From Gordonia sp. PDNC005 (GTDB lineage: Bacteria > Actinomycetota > Actinomycetes > Mycobacteriales > Mycobacteriaceae): 64,000 nucleotides of DNA. Position 1 is the first letter of the stretch, and the number at the start of each line of letters is the position of its first letter. The stretch lies in assembly GCF_016919385.1 (NCBI RefSeq), contig NZ_CP070351.1, forward strand, positions 3,410,001 to 3,474,000. Reading direction: 5' to 3'. The position numbers and the translations under genes were made by a program. This document shows positions 50,965 through 59,171 of this stretch, piece after piece. The notes beneath the pieces are model-generated. The model saw only the letters and a program-made list of their open reading frames with translations. It made no database searches and was not told the origin of the DNA.

Positions 50965-51000
50965 GCCGTGGCGGGCCACCTCCCCGAGGCCCGCCACGGC
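50965..51000 (+). terminator. Stem-loop terminator
   Basis: GCCGTGGCGGGCC (50965-50977) pairs perfectly with 50988-51000 around 10 bases, 36 bases after the stop at 50929. Confidence 0.8.
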
Positions 51001-51139
51001 ACCCCCAAGACTTCGGCCGCACCCTTGGTGACCCCGGCCGTCGGCATGCGCTCTGCGCAAGTCAGCTCTGCGCTACGGCAACGAGCACTCCCTCCCAGCA
51101 CTCCGGCAGTCGGAGTGCCCGACCCGACAAGGGACAAAC

Positions 51140-51646
51140 ATGAACAAGGTAACCAAGGGCGCACTCGCCGCGGCCGCAGGCGCAGCCATCCTCGCCGGCG
51201 GCGCAGGCACCATGGCCGCGTGGAACAGCAACGTCGGCACCAACGGCGGCACAGTGACCGCCGGTCAGCTGAACCTCACTTCGGTCGACGCAGGCTCCTG
51301 GAAGTGGGTCGGCGGAGCCAAAGACGGACAAGCATTCGTCCCCGCGACTGACCGTCTCGTCCCAGGCGACACCGTCCGCTACACCGCGACCTACAAGATC
51401 ACCGCTGTCGGCACCAACCTGACCGCAACCCTTACCCCCAGCCTGGGCGGCGTCACCGGCGACCTCTCGTCCTACCTGACGGCGACCCCGACCGGCGGCG
51501 CAGGCGCCACCGTCACCGCGGCCGACAACAACACCAACAAGACAGTGTCGACCGACATCACTTTCAAGACCGCGACTACCGGCACCGACGGCCAGAACAA
51601 GACCGCCGACCTCTCCGGCGCCACGGTCACCCTGCAGCAGAACTAA
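51140..51646 (+). CDS. Alternate-signal exported protein (RER_14450/SipW-substrate type) 1
   Basis: The 168-residue protein begins MNKVTKGALAAAAGAAILAG and continues with GTMAAWNSNVGTNGGTVTAG, the signature of alternate (SipW-dependent) signal peptides, in which the cleavage region is followed by an xAxW(S/N)D-like segment and AGxLxL. The mature part (about 140 residues) is Thr/Ala/Gly-rich beta sequence, similar in style to TasA/camelysin-type fibre subunits. It opens the export island with signal peptidases at 52202 and 53923. Confidence 0.82.
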   Translation: MNKVTKGALAAAAGAAILAGGAGTMAAWNSNVGTNGGTVTAGQLNLTSVDAGSWKWVGGAKDGQAFVPATDRLVPGDTVRYTATYKITAVGTNLTATLTPSLGGVTGDLSSYLTATPTGGAGATVTAADNNTNKTVSTDITFKTATTGTDGQNKTADLSGATVTLQQN

Positions 51647-51668
51647 TCCCTCCCCCTAAGAGGAAATC

Positions 51669-52205
51669 GTGAAGCCCCAAATCAAATGGGCGCTCGCAGC
51701 GGCGGCGGTTCTGCTGGTGGGATTTGTGTCCCTCCAGCAGACCGGCGCCCTCTGGCGTTCGGAAGCAACCGCACCCGGCGGCACCGTCACTGCGGGCACG
51801 CTCGAAATCTCGGCAGGCCAGAGCGGCGTGAAGAGCTTCAATCTCGACGGATTGACTCTGACCGATGCCGATGCAGGCCAGAGCGTGCAGAAGCCGTTGC
51901 CGGTGATCAACTCAGGCAACGTCACCATGCGCTACAAGCTCAACAGCGTTGACGTGAACGGCTCCACACCGCTCATGCTCCGCGTCGCCACGGTCAATAC
52001 TCAAGCCGAGTGCACGGCCACCGGGACTCCCGGCACCGAGCTGTACAACGGTGCCGCGAACACCGCGTTCACCGCACCGCAGAACGTCTCGGCCGGAACC
52101 ACCGAAGTGCTCTGTCTGAAGGTGACGATCGCGTCCAACGCGCAGACCTCACAGTCGAGCAACGCAACCTTCACCTTCGGCGCCGAGTCGGTCTCGAACT
52201 CATGA
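51669..52205 (+). CDS. Alternate-signal exported protein 2
   Basis: The 178-residue protein has a hydrophobic N-terminus (IKWALAAAAVLLVGFVSLQQ) followed by TGALWRSEATAPGGTVTAGT, an alternate signal motif, then a beta-rich domain with NSGNVTMRYKLNSVDV and two cysteines (ECTATG, LCLKV) that could pair. GTG 51669 follows AGAGGAA. Its stop overlaps the ATG of signal peptidase 1 (ATGA), so substrate and peptidase are coupled. Confidence 0.82.
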   Translation: MKPQIKWALAAAAVLLVGFVSLQQTGALWRSEATAPGGTVTAGTLEISAGQSGVKSFNLDGLTLTDADAGQSVQKPLPVINSGNVTMRYKLNSVDVNGSTPLMLRVATVNTQAECTATGTPGTELYNGAANTAFTAPQNVSAGTTEVLCLKVTIASNAQTSQSSNATFTFGAESVSNS

Positions 52206-53272
52206 ATTCGGGTCGCGGAAGCCACCACACCGGCGAGACTGCCGTCTTGCCGGGTCCTGACGACGTCGAGGGCACAGTCGACGACGATGAGAAGACCTCA
52301 CTGTTGTGGTGGGTCAAGACCATCGCCTCGTGGACTCTGCTCTGCGCCGCCGTCGCGCTGCTCGCAGCACTCGTGGTGGTTCCGCGACTGACTGGTTCAA
52401 CCGCTTACACGGTGCTGACCGGCTCGATGGAACCGACGTACCCGCCGGGAACGCTCATCGTCGTCAAACCGACACCGGGAGCCGACCTCAAGGCGGGCGA
52501 CGTCATCACGTTCCAGCCGAAATCGGGTGATCCTTCTGTCACCACCCACCGCATCGTCAGCATCGTCTACGACGCGTCCGGCGTGCGGAAGTTCATCACC
52601 AAGGGCGACGCCAACAACGCGACAGACGAGCCGATCATCGAGGAGCAGGTCCGTGGCCGTCTCCTCTACTCGGTGCCCAAACTCGGCTATCTGAACAACG
52701 TGATGTCGGGCAACACCCGAAGCATCGCGGTGTTCCTGATCGGCGGCGGGCTCGGCCTCTACGCGTTGTGGATGTGGATCAGCAGCATCCGCGACCGGAA
52801 GAAGCCGAAGGACGAGGATTCTGCCGACGAGGCAGCTCCAGCGCCGTCTCCGCCACTCGACTCCCCGAGTTCCAACGAGTGGCCCGTAGCCGATCTCTCC
52901 AGCTCCCCGGCAGCAGACTCGAGTGCTGAAACGGTCATCAGCTGTCCTCCGACCGCAGCCCGCCATCGCGCTCCGAGCGATTCCGGTTCCGACTATCTGA
53001 TCGTCAGTGACGGCTCCCCGAGCATCAGTTCCGACTACCCGATCGTCGTTTCCAGTTCTCCGAGCGCAGGCGAGGAGTTGTCCGCGACAAGCCAGGCCAC
53101 CGTCGCGTACTCGTCCCTCGCAACTCTGTTCCCCGCCCAATCGACCACGGTGGCCGAGTCACCGCAGTCATCGACATGCCACGCGTGTGGCGCGCCGGCC
53201 CCTCCCCCGGCTGAACCTCTCGCGGACGTGCCGTCGACCGCGACTACCCGACCGATCCCCATCATCAAGTGA
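52202..53272 (+). CDS. SipW-type signal peptidase I with long C-terminal extension
   Basis: The 356-residue membrane protease has an N-terminal transmembrane helix (about 38-60), the nucleophile motif TGSMEPTYPPG (Ser about 76), VTTHRIVS with His in place of the bacterial catalytic Lys (the ER/SipW type, about 111-118), and KGDANNATDE (about 134-143). A second membrane helix (about 178-196) is followed by about 150 residues rich in Ser, Pro and Ala, with one CHACG motif. That tail is far longer than the catalytic part requires. It likely processes the surrounding alternate-signal proteins. Confidence 0.88.
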   Translation: MNSGRGSHHTGETAVLPGPDDVEGTVDDDEKTSLLWWVKTIASWTLLCAAVALLAALVVVPRLTGSTAYTVLTGSMEPTYPPGTLIVVKPTPGADLKAGDVITFQPKSGDPSVTTHRIVSIVYDASGVRKFITKGDANNATDEPIIEEQVRGRLLYSVPKLGYLNNVMSGNTRSIAVFLIGGGLGLYALWMWISSIRDRKKPKDEDSADEAAPAPSPPLDSPSSNEWPVADLSSSPAADSSAETVISCPPTAARHRAPSDSGSDYLIVSDGSPSISSDYPIVVSSSPSAGEELSATSQATVAYSSLATLFPAQSTTVAESPQSSTCHACGAPAPPPAEPLADVPSTATTRPIPIIK

Positions 53273-53285
53273 CTTGAGGCAAACG

Positions 53286-53915
53286 ATGTCTTCTCCCACA
53301 CAATCCCGCTTGCGCGGCCGCCTCGGCGAGACCGGCTGGACGCGCGCCCGCGCCATCGCGTCGCTCGGCATGGTCTTCGGCCTCGGAGCCGTCGGCACGA
53401 TGGCCGCGTGGTCCGACACCGCGACCGCTACCACCGGCATGTTCACCACGAACTCCATCAACATTCAGATGAAGGTGAACGATAACCGCCCTGTCTACAA
53501 CTTCACGAGTCTGAAGAAGATCAACATGGCTCGCGGGGCGACCACCGCCGGCGTGCTTGAAGTGAAGAACACCGGGTCCCACCCGTTCACCTACGTCATG
53601 AGTGTCGACACCGCCAACAACGGGACCGCGACGTACGGCAGCGCAAGCGCCGCCGTCTTCGCTCAGAACCTTCTTGTCACCGTGTCAAAGGGTGGAACCA
53701 AGAGCGGCGACACCTGCACCGGCGGCACCACTCTCGGCACGGCGGACAAGCCGCTTGTCCTCGGGTCCACCGCACTGGTCCCTACTACCGGTCCGCTCGC
53801 CGTCAATGCGTCCGACAATCTGTGCGTCCAGGTGACGGTGAACTCGAACGCGCCGAAGGAAGCTCGGATGGCAGCGATCTCGGCGAAGTTCAAGCTCACT
53901 GCGACCAAGGTCTGA
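53286..53915 (+). CDS. Alternate-signal exported protein 3
   Basis: The 209-residue protein has a basic N-terminus, a hydrophobic stretch (IASLGMVFGLGAVGTMAA) and WSDTATATTGMFTTNSINIQ, a clear SipW-type signal. The mature domain contains VLEVKNTGSHPFTYVMSVDT and a pair of cysteines (DTCTGG, DNLCVQV). It is 13 bases after peptidase 1 and followed at 7 bases by peptidase 2. Confidence 0.82.
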   Translation: MSSPTQSRLRGRLGETGWTRARAIASLGMVFGLGAVGTMAAWSDTATATTGMFTTNSINIQMKVNDNRPVYNFTSLKKINMARGATTAGVLEVKNTGSHPFTYVMSVDTANNGTATYGSASAAVFAQNLLVTVSKGGTKSGDTCTGGTTLGTADKPLVLGSTALVPTTGPLAVNASDNLCVQVTVNSNAPKEARMAAISAKFKLTATKV

Positions 53916-53922
53916 CGTTCGG

Positions 53923-54498
53923 ATGAGTCAGCACACGGACGACAATCCGAAGCCCCGTTCCAGTCGTGAGCTCGCGCTCAATGTCGGTGCCGTACTCGGG
54001 CTGGTCTGCATCGTCGTGGCCATCGCCTCGATGCTGTTCGGAATCACACCGCTCGTGTTCCGCTCCGGGTCGATGTCCCCGGACATCCCGACCGGTTCAC
54101 TCGCACTCGCTCGTACCGTCGACGCCACCGACCTGCGTGTCGGTGATGTGGTGAGTGTCGACAACGAGGTCGGGACCCGCATCACCCACCGGGTGGTCGA
54201 CATCGAGAATGCGGGAGGCGGTTCTGTCTCCTTGACTCTGAAGGGTGATGCCAACCGCGTTCCGGATCCGTCGCCGTACCAGGTGACCGAGGCAGACCGT
54301 GTGATCGGCAGCGTCCCGGTTCTCGGCTACGCCGCAGCCTGGCTCTCGAGCAAAACAGCGATCTTCATCGGCGGCGTCGTCGCCGGCGTTCTCTTGATGC
54401 TCGCGTTCGGACCGATCCGACGTCCGCGCGACAGCACTCTCACGACCGACGAGCCCGCCGTCAGCGAGCCGAAACTCCAGGAGGCAGACCATGCCTGA
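53923..54498 (+). CDS. SipW-type signal peptidase I, second copy
   Basis: The 191-residue protein has a transmembrane helix (about 20-45), the nucleophile motif RSGSMSPDIPTGSL (Ser about 50), ITHRVVDIE (about 86-94, His-type) and KGDANRVPDP, then a second membrane helix (about 148-166) and a short tail. It is the compact relative of the 52202 enzyme. Having two different peptidases among five substrates suggests that they differ in specificity or act in sequence. Its end overlaps the next gene by 8 bases. Confidence 0.88.
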   Translation: MSQHTDDNPKPRSSRELALNVGAVLGLVCIVVAIASMLFGITPLVFRSGSMSPDIPTGSLALARTVDATDLRVGDVVSVDNEVGTRITHRVVDIENAGGGSVSLTLKGDANRVPDPSPYQVTEADRVIGSVPVLGYAAAWLSSKTAIFIGGVVAGVLLMLAFGPIRRPRDSTLTTDEPAVSEPKLQEADHA

Positions 54499-55408
54499 CA
54501 CACTCCAGACCATTCGAGGCAAGACCCCCTCCACGCGGGTACTCCTCGCCATCGGCGGAGCAGCCGCCGTTGCCGTCGGCGCGTTCTCGACAACAGACAC
54601 ACTCGCCGCTGAGAACGACACCGTCAACGCCAACACCTCACAGATCGCCAGCCAGAACTTCTTTCCGGTGCTTGCTCCGACGAATCCGAGCTACAGCAAC
54701 ACGGGCTGGTGTGGTGGCAACCCCACGCTGAAGTGGGCCGCGTCTCCCAACACTCCCGCAGACCAGCGCTGGATCATGGAGGAGTGGAGCGAGAACGGCG
54801 GCTCACTAATGTGGACCAGCGCTGAATTGACCAGCACGTCGCGCCAGACTGGGATGGAAAGCGGAGGCGGCGGGACGCACGTGTATCGAATCTATGGCCT
54901 GAACAACACGACCAAGGAGCGCTCCACCGGCTACGTCTCGATCTACGTGTGGAGGAACAACGGAAGCTGCGGTCGGCCTGAAGGCACAGCCACGGAGGGC
55001 CGGACCGCCGTCACCACCTGGCAGGAGACGACGAGCCACACGCCGTTCGACGCCGAAGAAGTGATCAATCCCCCGAGTCTGAACCGCAGCAAGTTCAACG
55101 CGCCGACCGACACCCAGACACCGAAGTCGACCGCACCGTCGTCGGAGTCGGCGTCAGTGGAACCGTCGGCGCCGTCGGAACCGTCTCCGACCGAGTCCTC
55201 TGCTCCGAAGGCCCCCGTGAAGATCACCGCTGCGTCGGCGGCGGCCGGCGCGGCGTCCGGGTTCATCATCTACCACGACGGTGTCGAGAAATGCAGCGGG
55301 CCGAAAGCCGAGACAGACATCGTGAACTTCGGCAACAACCATGTCACGCTGACGACGGCCGACGGCGCTGTGAAGAACGTCGACGTGAACACCTGCGAAG
55401 TCTCGTGA
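54491..55408 (+). CDS. Alternate-signal exported surface protein 4
   Basis: The 305-residue protein begins with a hydrophobic signal followed by DTLAAENDTVNANTSQIASQ and NFFP. Then come a domain of about 100 residues with a Cys pair (GWCGGN, GSCGRP), a Ser/Pro/Glu-rich stalk (about 195-240) and a C-terminal module FIIYHDGVEKC...NTC with two cysteines. It is a paralog of the 55556 gene, with which it shares TSQIASQNFFP and HDGVEKC. The role may be cell-surface adhesion or fibre display (inference). Confidence 0.75.
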   Translation: MPDTLQTIRGKTPSTRVLLAIGGAAAVAVGAFSTTDTLAAENDTVNANTSQIASQNFFPVLAPTNPSYSNTGWCGGNPTLKWAASPNTPADQRWIMEEWSENGGSLMWTSAELTSTSRQTGMESGGGGTHVYRIYGLNNTTKERSTGYVSIYVWRNNGSCGRPEGTATEGRTAVTTWQETTSHTPFDAEEVINPPSLNRSKFNAPTDTQTPKSTAPSSESASVEPSAPSEPSPTESSAPKAPVKITAASAAAGAASGFIIYHDGVEKCSGPKAETDIVNFGNNHVTLTTADGAVKNVDVNTCEVS

Positions 55409-55430
55409 GCACGACCAGTCGTTGACGATA

Positions 55431-55462
55431 GGCGCGTCCGACATTCCTCCGTCGGACGCGCC
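55431..55462 (+). terminator. Stem-loop terminator
   Basis: GGCGCGTCCGAC (55431-55442) pairs perfectly with 55451-55462 around 8 bases, 22 bases after the stop at 55408. Confidence 0.8.
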
Positions 55463-55555
55463 TCGTCGCAATTCCGCAGTTCCGGTATACCCGCGGTCCG
55501 CTCCACTGCGGATCGAATCCACACTAACCACGCCCCGAAGTCGAGGAGACCAACC

Positions 55556-56569
55556 GTGGCTGAGCTTCTGCAAATCCTGCGCACAGCAAGCGCACACAAG
55601 CGCGCAGTCGTCGCTGCCATCGGCGCTGCCGCAGTCGTGTTCGGCATCGCCCAGACCACCGGCACGATGGCGGCCGAGCAAGACGACGTAGAGGCCACGA
55701 CCTCGCAGATCGCGAGTCAGAACTTCTTTCCGACGCCGCTTCCCACGTCCATTTCGTGTTCAGAGAGTGGAACCTTGGGCTTCCACAACGCGAACGTGTC
55801 GTGGCCGAGCGCAGGAGCCGGCATGAAGTACCGCGTCACCCTGTGGAACGAGGCGATGACGTCCGTTGAACGCGGACCATCCTTCCAGGACGGCACCGGG
55901 TGGACGCTGAGCGTGAACTACAACCTCGCTTGGAACAACTACGTCGTCACTGTCGAAACGGTGAACGTCGCCAGCAACACCGCGGACGCCAATCGCCTCG
56001 TGTCGTCGGGGCACCGCAGGATTACGGTCGGCTCCAACGCCCAGCGCAATGCCAGCTGCCAGGGAGGTGCCGGCGTGAAGGCGAACGCGACCTGGGAAGA
56101 CGGCGCATCGTGGGCTCCAGCTGAACCGCAGGTCTTCGGCCGCTCGAGTGTCGGTCCGGAGAGGGAACTCCAGCGGCAGACACCGTCGTCGGTGAGCAAG
56201 ACACCGGATGCGGAGACAGAAGAAACAACGACGACTTCCGCTCCCGAGCCCTCGGAGACGTCGGCCTCTCCGACGACATCAGAAAAGCCGACGTCGGAGA
56301 AGCCCGGGGATGACTCGGAGGAGCCAACCAGCACCTCCGCTGTCCCTTCACGCCCGTCCGCATCGAAGTCTGCCGCGGAGCCGATCATCACTGCAGGAGT
56401 GATCGCCGGCTCGACGTCGAAGTTCGTGGTCAGTCACGACGGTGTGGAGAAGTGCCGCGGAGACAAAGATGCGACCGACGTCGTGAGCGTTCGCGGCAAC
56501 GAAGTTGCTCTCACCACGAGCGATGGCGCAGTCAAGAAGATCGACCCGTACACATGCAGGACATCGTGA
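55556..56569 (+). CDS. Alternate-signal exported surface protein 5 (paralog of 4)
   Basis: The 337-residue protein has the signal VVAAIGAAAVVFGIAQTTGT then MAAEQDDVEATTSQIASQNF. It continues with a fibronectin/Ig-like domain with cysteines (SCSESG, ASCQGG), a long Ser/Thr/Glu/Pro stalk (about 195-275) and the C-terminal HDGVEKCRGD...YTC module shared with its upstream paralog. GTG 55556 follows GAGGAG. It has its own promoter region after the 55431 terminator and its own terminator at 56590. Confidence 0.75.
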   Translation: MAELLQILRTASAHKRAVVAAIGAAAVVFGIAQTTGTMAAEQDDVEATTSQIASQNFFPTPLPTSISCSESGTLGFHNANVSWPSAGAGMKYRVTLWNEAMTSVERGPSFQDGTGWTLSVNYNLAWNNYVVTVETVNVASNTADANRLVSSGHRRITVGSNAQRNASCQGGAGVKANATWEDGASWAPAEPQVFGRSSVGPERELQRQTPSSVSKTPDAETEETTTTSAPEPSETSASPTTSEKPTSEKPGDDSEEPTSTSAVPSRPSASKSAAEPIITAGVIAGSTSKFVVSHDGVEKCRGDKDATDVVSVRGNEVALTTSDGAVKKIDPYTCRTS

Positions 56570-56589
56570 TCTGATGCGCTAGTGCTGCC

Positions 56590-56618
56590 GACGCGTCCGG
56601 GCCCTGCCCGGACGCGTC
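56590..56618 (+). terminator. Stem-loop terminator
   Basis: GACGCGTCCGGG (56590-56601) pairs perfectly with 56607-56618 around 5 bases, closing the export island. Confidence 0.82.
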
Positions 56619-56689
56619 TCTGTGTTCTCGAGCAAGACGCCTCCGACGTGCGGTGGGGAGATGTCCGATCTCAACGGTACGATCCGCAC

Positions 56690-57043
56690 ATGCTGACCCC
56701 AGAGAACATCCGGCTAGTCCGATTCCAGCCGACCCGCCGGTTTGAGAAGGGCTACCGCGAAGAGGACGTCGACCAGTTCCTGCGGGTCGTGGAAGACGAC
56801 TTCCGCGAGCTGCAACGCCGCGTCGATGGCGGAACCGAAGTGGTCAAGTCGCCGAGCCAATCTGCTGCGACTCCTCGGCCAGAGCGCACGCTTCTCCCCG
56901 AAGAGATTCGCGACGTGGCCTTTTCCAAACCTCCGATCGGTCTGCGCGGCTACAACGAGGACGAGGTCGACCAGTTCCTCGACGAGGTCGAAGCGACCGT
57001 GCGGATTCTCCGCGACCGCCTGTCGAAGTACGAGGCGCTGTAG
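56690..57043 (+). CDS. Small protein with two DivIVA-like repeats
   Basis: The 117-residue protein has two tandem copies of the DivIVA N-terminal motif: [20 protein letters not shown] (about 10-29, followed by FLRVVEDDF) and [20 protein letters not shown] (about 75-94, followed by FLDEVEATV). Full DivIVA/Wag31 has one such motif and a long coiled coil, which is absent here. It may bind curved membrane or modulate Wag31 at the cell pole. Small tandem-DivIVA proteins occur in many actinobacteria. Confidence 0.85.
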   Translation: MLTPENIRLVRFQPTRRFEKGYREEDVDQFLRVVEDDFRELQRRVDGGTEVVKSPSQSAATPRPERTLLPEEIRDVAFSKPPIGLRGYNEDEVDQFLDEVEATVRILRDRLSKYEAL

Positions 57044-57092
57044 GTCAGAAGTGGATGAACGATCATCCGAATGACTTCACTACCCTCACACC

Positions 57093-57887
57093 ATGAGCAA
57101 CATCAGCTACGAGGTCCGCGAACAGGTGGCGCATGTGCGCCTCAACCGCCCGGAGAAGCACAACGGGCTCACCCTCGACATGCTCGACGACCTCGCCGCC
57201 GCGGCCGACCGCGCAGCCAAGGACCGCAGCCTGCGCGCCGTGATCCTCTCCGGCGAAGGCGACTCGTTCTGCTCCGGACTCGACTTCGCCTCCGCAGGCA
57301 GAGAACAGGGCCGGATCATGCGGATGCTGGTCCCCAAGAAGGCATCCGCCGCCAACAACTTCCAGAACGCGGGATGGGCGTGGCGCAACGTGCCGGTCCC
57401 GGTGATCGCCGTCATCACGGGCCACTGTTACGGCGGCGGTCTGCAGATCGCGCTCGCCGCCGACTTCAGGTTCGCCGCCTCCGACGCCGACCTCTCGATC
57501 CTCGAGGCGAAGTGGGGCCTCATCCCCGACATGTCACTGTCGGCGAGCATCGCGCAGCTCACCACCATCGACATCGCGAAGCGCCTGACCATGACAGGCG
57601 AGATGTTCGACGCCGAGCAGGCCCTCGACTGGGGTCTGGTGTCCGGAGTGTCCGACGACCCGTTCGCCGATGCCGACGCTCTCATCGAGCAGATCAAACA
57701 GCGGTCGCCCGATGCTGTCGCAGCGTCGAAGGCCCTGTTCGAGAACACCTGGTACAACGGTTCGCGCCTGTCGTTTCCCGTGGAACAAACTCTGCAGGTC
57801 CGTCTGCTTCGCGGCCGCAACCACACGATCGCCCGCAACGCCGGCCTGAAGAAGGAGAAGCCCGTGTTCGGGGATCGTCAGATCTAG
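57093..57887 (+). CDS. Enoyl-CoA hydratase/isomerase-family (crotonase) protein
   Basis: The 264-residue crotonase has VAHVRLNRPEKHNGLTLDML (about 11-30), the oxyanion-hole segment FCSGLDF (about 59-65), GHCYGGGLQIALAADFRFAA (about 110-129) and ILEAKWGLIPDMS (about 137-149). The second catalytic Glu (in ILEAKWG) is present, but the first position, usually Glu in GGGxELA, is Gln (GGGLQIA). It may therefore be an isomerase or other crotonase rather than a true hydratase. It stands alone between divIVA-like and kinase genes. Confidence 0.88.
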   Translation: MSNISYEVREQVAHVRLNRPEKHNGLTLDMLDDLAAAADRAAKDRSLRAVILSGEGDSFCSGLDFASAGREQGRIMRMLVPKKASAANNFQNAGWAWRNVPVPVIAVITGHCYGGGLQIALAADFRFAASDADLSILEAKWGLIPDMSLSASIAQLTTIDIAKRLTMTGEMFDAEQALDWGLVSGVSDDPFADADALIEQIKQRSPDAVAASKALFENTWYNGSRLSFPVEQTLQVRLLRGRNHTIARNAGLKKEKPVFGDRQI

Positions 57888-57974
57888 GTGCGCCTCGCCT
57901 GCGCTCAACCAGCAGGGTGAACTCCGCTCGACGGGCAGGGGCCGCCGACTGGTCGGACATGGGAAGGTCGAAGG

Positions 57975-59171
57975 ATGCAGGCAGACAGTCGCAGCCGACC
58001 GCAGTTGGTTCAGAGTTGGCGAGAGATCGAGGACCGCGACCCGGTGGGCCCGCTGTGGCGAGCCGCGCAGATCTTCCGACTCCTGTCGTTCGTGTACGCG
58101 CTCGGCTTCCAGATCGCGATCAACGGTGACCTCACCCGGCCGGGCCTCACCTGGACACTGTTCGGGTTCCTGACCGCCGCCAACATCTGGTGGGCGGCGG
58201 GCTACCTCGTAGGATTCGGACGACGCCCCTGGTTCGTGGCCGTCGAAGTCGTCGTGTCGGCGAGCATGATGCTGTCGACGTCGTTCGTCACCGACAACGA
58301 CTGGATCAGCCACAACCAGACCTGGCCGACAACCCTGTGGATGACCAACGCCGCGCTCTCGGCGGCCGTCATCGGCGGAACGCTGTGGGGCGCCGCCGCA
58401 GCGCTCGCCATCGCTGGGGCCAACTATTACGTCAAGGGCGAGATCTCCCTGAACTTCGGCCGCAACGCCACGACGATCCTGCTCGTGTCGGCAGCAGCCG
58501 CCGTCGGTATGGCCGCCTCGCGGGCCCGAACGGTGCACGGCGAGCTCGTCTCGGCCATCGCTCTCGCGGCTCGCTCGGCCGAACGCGACCGACTGTCCCG
58601 CGAAGTGCACGACGGCGTCCTCCAAGTTCTCGCGTTGATGGCCAAGCGTGGGCGCGAGATCGGCGGCGACGCAGCCGAACTCGCCGAACTCGCCGCCGAG
58701 CAGGAACGCCGACTCCGGGCGCTCATCGCCGACGAACCCGAGACCCCCACCGCGCTTGCACCATCGAGCCGTGATCTCGCGGCTGCCCTGCGATCGTCGG
58801 TCGCGCACCGCGCCCAGGTGAGCGCCCCCGCCGACCCGGTGACCGTCGACGCCCACATCGCCGACGAACTCCTCGCCGCCGTCGACAACATCCTCGACAA
58901 TGTCGCGCACCACGCGGGCCCCGGAGCAGAAGCCTTCATCCTCCTCGAAGACCTCGGCGACGAAGTGATCGTCAGCGTCCGCGACGACGGCGTCGGCATC
59001 CCCGACGGGCGCCTCGCCGCCGCCGAAGCCGAAGGTCGTCTGGGCATCTCACAGTCGGTGATCGGCAGGGTCGAGGCACTCGGTGGAACGGCACGCCTGG
59101 AGTCCGCGCCCGACGCCGGGACAGAATGGGAGCTGTCCGCACCGAAACACGACGGGAAGGCCACACCGTGA
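57975..59171 (+). CDS. MacS-type sensor histidine kinase
   Basis: The 398-residue protein has about 5-6 N-terminal membrane segments (about 30-190), a HisKA_3 dimerisation helix with the phospho-acceptor in RLSREVHDGVLQVLALMAKR (His about 214) and a GHKL ATPase domain (NILDNVAHHAGPG as N box, VRDDGVGIPDG as G1 box). It phosphorylates the response regulator encoded directly downstream (GTGA overlap). The organisation matches the actinobacterial MacS/MacR systems linked to membrane or antibiotic stress. Confidence 0.9.
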   Translation: MQADSRSRPQLVQSWREIEDRDPVGPLWRAAQIFRLLSFVYALGFQIAINGDLTRPGLTWTLFGFLTAANIWWAAGYLVGFGRRPWFVAVEVVVSASMMLSTSFVTDNDWISHNQTWPTTLWMTNAALSAAVIGGTLWGAAAALAIAGANYYVKGEISLNFGRNATTILLVSAAAAVGMAASRARTVHGELVSAIALAARSAERDRLSREVHDGVLQVLALMAKRGREIGGDAAELAELAAEQERRLRALIADEPETPTALAPSSRDLAAALRSSVAHRAQVSAPADPVTVDAHIADELLAAVDNILDNVAHHAGPGAEAFILLEDLGDEVIVSVRDDGVGIPDGRLAAAEAEGRLGISQSVIGRVEALGGTARLESAPDAGTEWELSAPKHDGKATP

